DNA of 64,000 nt, from NCBI RefSeq assembly GCF_009932355.1, contig NZ_LEKU01000025.1, forward strand, positions 39,578-103,577, in the 5' to 3' direction. Positions 62,455 through 64,000 of the stretch are shown one piece after another. Under the pieces are notes generated by a model. That model saw only the letters and a program-made list of their open reading frames with translations, did not search any database and was not told the origin of the DNA. This DNA comes from Riemerella anatipestifer_E. Lineage in GTDB: Bacteria > Bacteroidota > Bacteroidia > Flavobacteriales > Weeksellaceae. The translations under genes were made by a program, and so were the position numbers. Numbering within the stretch: the first letter of the stretch is position 1; the number at the start of each line of letters is the position of its first letter.

Positions 62455-63228
62455 ATGAAAACAATCATAGAAAGTTTACACAACGATAAAATAAAACACC
62501 TCAATAGATTAGCCACCGACAATAGATTTAGAAAAAAACAGGGCGTTTTCATCGTAGAAGGTGTGCAGGAAAATCAGAGAGCCTTAACTTTTGGCAACGA
62601 AGCCCTAGAGTTTTACATTTGCGAGAGTATTTTCTCTGCAGAGCCACCCACCAATGCAAAAACCTATTACATTACAGATAAGATATACCAAAAAATCGCT
62701 TATAGAGGCACTACCGAAGGGATTATCGGTGTTTACAAAACACCACAAAACCACTTAGACCATTTTATTCCGTCCGAAAACGCTTCGGTCATCATTGTAG
62801 AAAGCATAGAAAAACCAGGCAATCTTGGGGCTATACTTAGAAGTTGTGAAGCGTTTGGCATAGATGCTCTTATTGTTACCGACCCTAGGGTAGATTTTTA
62901 CAATCCCAATGTTATCAGGTCTAGCGTAGGTTGTTTATTTGGTATGAATATTTTTCAAGCGGATAACCAGAGTACTTTAGCATTTTTAAAGAAACACCAT
63001 TTTAAGGTTTACACCACCTTTATGAGCGAAGACGCTCAGCTAATCCACCAAAAAGATTTTAAAACCAAAACCGCTTTAATTTTCGGGACAGAACACTCTG
63101 GGATTAGTGATTTTTGGAAAGGCAAAGCAGAAAATATTCTCGTGCCTATGGCAGGGACAATAGACTCCCTCAATCTAAGCAATGCCGTAGCCGTAAGTTG
63201 CTACGAAATTTTAAGACAGCGGTTGTAG
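62455..63228 (+). CDS. TrmH/SpoU family RNA 2'-O-methyltransferase
   Basis: A SPOUT-fold RNA methyltransferase of 257 residues. An N-terminal substrate-binding domain (VFIVEGVQENQRAL) precedes the knotted catalytic domain, with EKPGNLGAILRSCEAFGIDA, ALIFGTEHSGIS and the motif-3 NLSNAVAVSCYEI. Relatives methylate rRNA or tRNA ribose, but the target nucleotide is not predictable here. It is 6 bp from rmuC and its stop is 3 bp from the convergent GNAT gene. Confidence 0.92.
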   Translation: MKTIIESLHNDKIKHLNRLATDNRFRKKQGVFIVEGVQENQRALTFGNEALEFYICESIFSAEPPTNAKTYYITDKIYQKIAYRGTTEGIIGVYKTPQNHLDHFIPSENASVIIVESIEKPGNLGAILRSCEAFGIDALIVTDPRVDFYNPNVIRSSVGCLFGMNIFQADNQSTLAFLKKHHFKVYTTFMSEDAQLIHQKDFKTKTALIFGTEHSGISDFWKGKAENILVPMAGTIDSLNLSNAVAVSCYEILRQRL

Positions 63229-63231
63229 TTT

Positions 63232-63750
63232 TTATAATTTCAGCTTCATCATAATATCCGTTTGAGGGTCATCTCCCAACACAAACAGATGCTTATCAAA
63301 CGCTACAAAACCATTTTTCTCATAAAAACGAATGGCTTTGTGGTTCTGTTCCCATACCCCTAGCCAAATATAATCTACCCCTTTATCTCTAGCCACTTGG
63401 AGAGCGTGTTCGTAGAGGGCTTGCCCTACCCTTTTACCTTGAAAGGCTTTCAGTACATAGATACGCTCTATCTCAATGGCTTTAGAGTCTTTCAACTCCG
63501 TTTGTGAAGCACCAAAATTAAGCTTAAGATACCCCGCTAACACCCCATCAACTCTAGCAAAATAAAACGCCGAAAACTCATCTAGCAGCTCTTCTCTAAG
63601 GCACTTCACAGAAAAAGCCTCATCTAAATACTTTTGCATATTCTCTGGAGTATTATCCGCAGCAAAAGTCTCATAGAAAGTAGTTTTGCTTATCTGTTGT
63701 AGAGCCTCAACCTCATTAGTTTTTACTTTTTTAATTGCAATTCCCAACAT
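63232..63750 (-). CDS. GNAT family N-acetyltransferase
   Basis: A 172-residue acetyl-CoA-dependent acetyltransferase. The acetyl-CoA binding motif reads VLKAFQGKRVGQALYEHAL (RxxGxG-like, about residues 97-115), and the C-terminal part has YIWLGVWEQNHKAIRFYEKN, a frequent GNAT ending. A similar ending is seen in spermidine and protein acetyltransferase-like members. The substrate is unknown. It is divergent from the ORF at the right edge, with 123 bp between the starts. Confidence 0.9.
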   Translation of the reverse strand: MLGIAIKKVKTNEVEALQQISKTTFYETFAADNTPENMQKYLDEAFSVKCLREELLDEFSAFYFARVDGVLAGYLKLNFGASQTELKDSKAIEIERIYVLKAFQGKRVGQALYEHALQVARDKGVDYIWLGVWEQNHKAIRFYEKNGFVAFDKHLFVLGDDPQTDIMMKLKL

Positions 63751-63832
63751 CGTCTCTCTATTTTACCCCACAAGAATACAAAATAAAATCCTCATCAAAA
63801 AAACTTTTTTATTCAAAAAAAATCTCAAAAAC

Positions 63833-63863
63833 TTGCACACTTCTATAAAAGGTTATAAGTTTG
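63833..63863 (+). promoter_or_regulatory. Full Bacteroidota promoter in front of the edge ORF
   Basis: TTG at 63833-63835 (-33), a 20-bp spacer, and TAAGTTTG at 63856-63863 (-7, matching TAnnTTTG). The ATG at 63874 follows 10 bp later, so the 5' leader would be very short. It is the best complete promoter in the window. Confidence 0.6.
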
Positions 63864-63873
63864 TTCCAGTTTT

Positions 63874-64000
<127 letters not shown>

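Overview
This is an AT-rich bacterial chromosome segment from the Bacteroidota, most probably the Weeksellaceae (Riemerella/Chryseobacterium/Elizabethkingia group). The protein families support this: a DUF2795 gene beside secA, a Bacteroidota-type omega subunit, BamD, LptE, DUF4153 and DUF6702 proteins, and a LemA-TPM-TPM operon. The promoters also fit, because many genes are preceded by the Bacteroidota -7 element TAnnTTTG. The genus call is inference from gene content, not from a search.

Layout. Positions 1-3002 (minus) hold the 5' part of secA, a DUF2795 gene and a UDP-glucuronate-epimerase-like gene. Positions 3167-7740 (plus) hold bamD, the RNA polymerase omega gene, coaBC, a nucleotidyltransferase, a LOG-family gene and a DUF6702 gene. 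Positions 7800-15841 hold a TetR regulator, tatD-tcdA-rnpA, and a minus-strand group of a TPR protein, lptE, a sigma-54 activator, miaB and a DUF2797 gene. Positions 15959-22329 (plus) include thiL, bioB and lpxB. Positions 22331-27364 (minus) hold a frameshifted TIGR01777 oxidoreductase, a DPP-IV-like peptidase and the TPM/LemA operon. folA and a mobile cassette follow. From 28818 to 54469 (minus) lie rimO, a large Wzx/Wzy-type capsule locus, recX and glyA. Positions 54650-63228 (plus) hold pgi, folD, a Crp-family regulator, a second mobile cassette, hchA, pncB, rmuC and a TrmH-type methyltransferase. The window ends with a GNAT gene and the start of an ORF that runs into an (AC)n tract.

The capsule locus (52545 down to 30228) reads WbpM/PglF-type dehydratase, Wza, Wzc, UDP-sugar dehydrogenase, cupin, Wzx, two GT2 enzymes, two polymerase-like membrane proteins, a GT4, an acetyltransferase, a dTDP-rhamnose-4-epimerase-like protein, a CgeB-like GT, a WbpV-like epimerase, a PglC-like transferase, a PglE-like aminotransferase, a second sugar transferase and rmlCBA. 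It would make nucleotide sugars, start repeat units on lipid carrier, flip and polymerise them, and export the chain under Wzc control. No rmlD and no Wzb-type phosphatase are present in the window.

The most unusual feature is a pair of single-gene cassettes (about 27928-28806 and 57791-58615). Each lies just behind the stop codon of a chromosomal gene, carries one gene, and ends in a long imperfect palindrome. The two palindromes share a 17-18 base core at exactly the same distance (13 bases) from the right arm. The left ends of the cassettes are inverted copies of the outer ends of the palindromes. This is the layout of integron gene cassettes with attC sites, but no integrase is present. 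One cassette encodes a Mug/UDG-like protein and the other a HEPN-like protein, both plausible nucleic-acid-directed defence effectors. Second in interest is the (AC)24+ tract inside a short ORF behind a good promoter at the window's right edge, a candidate phase-variable gene.
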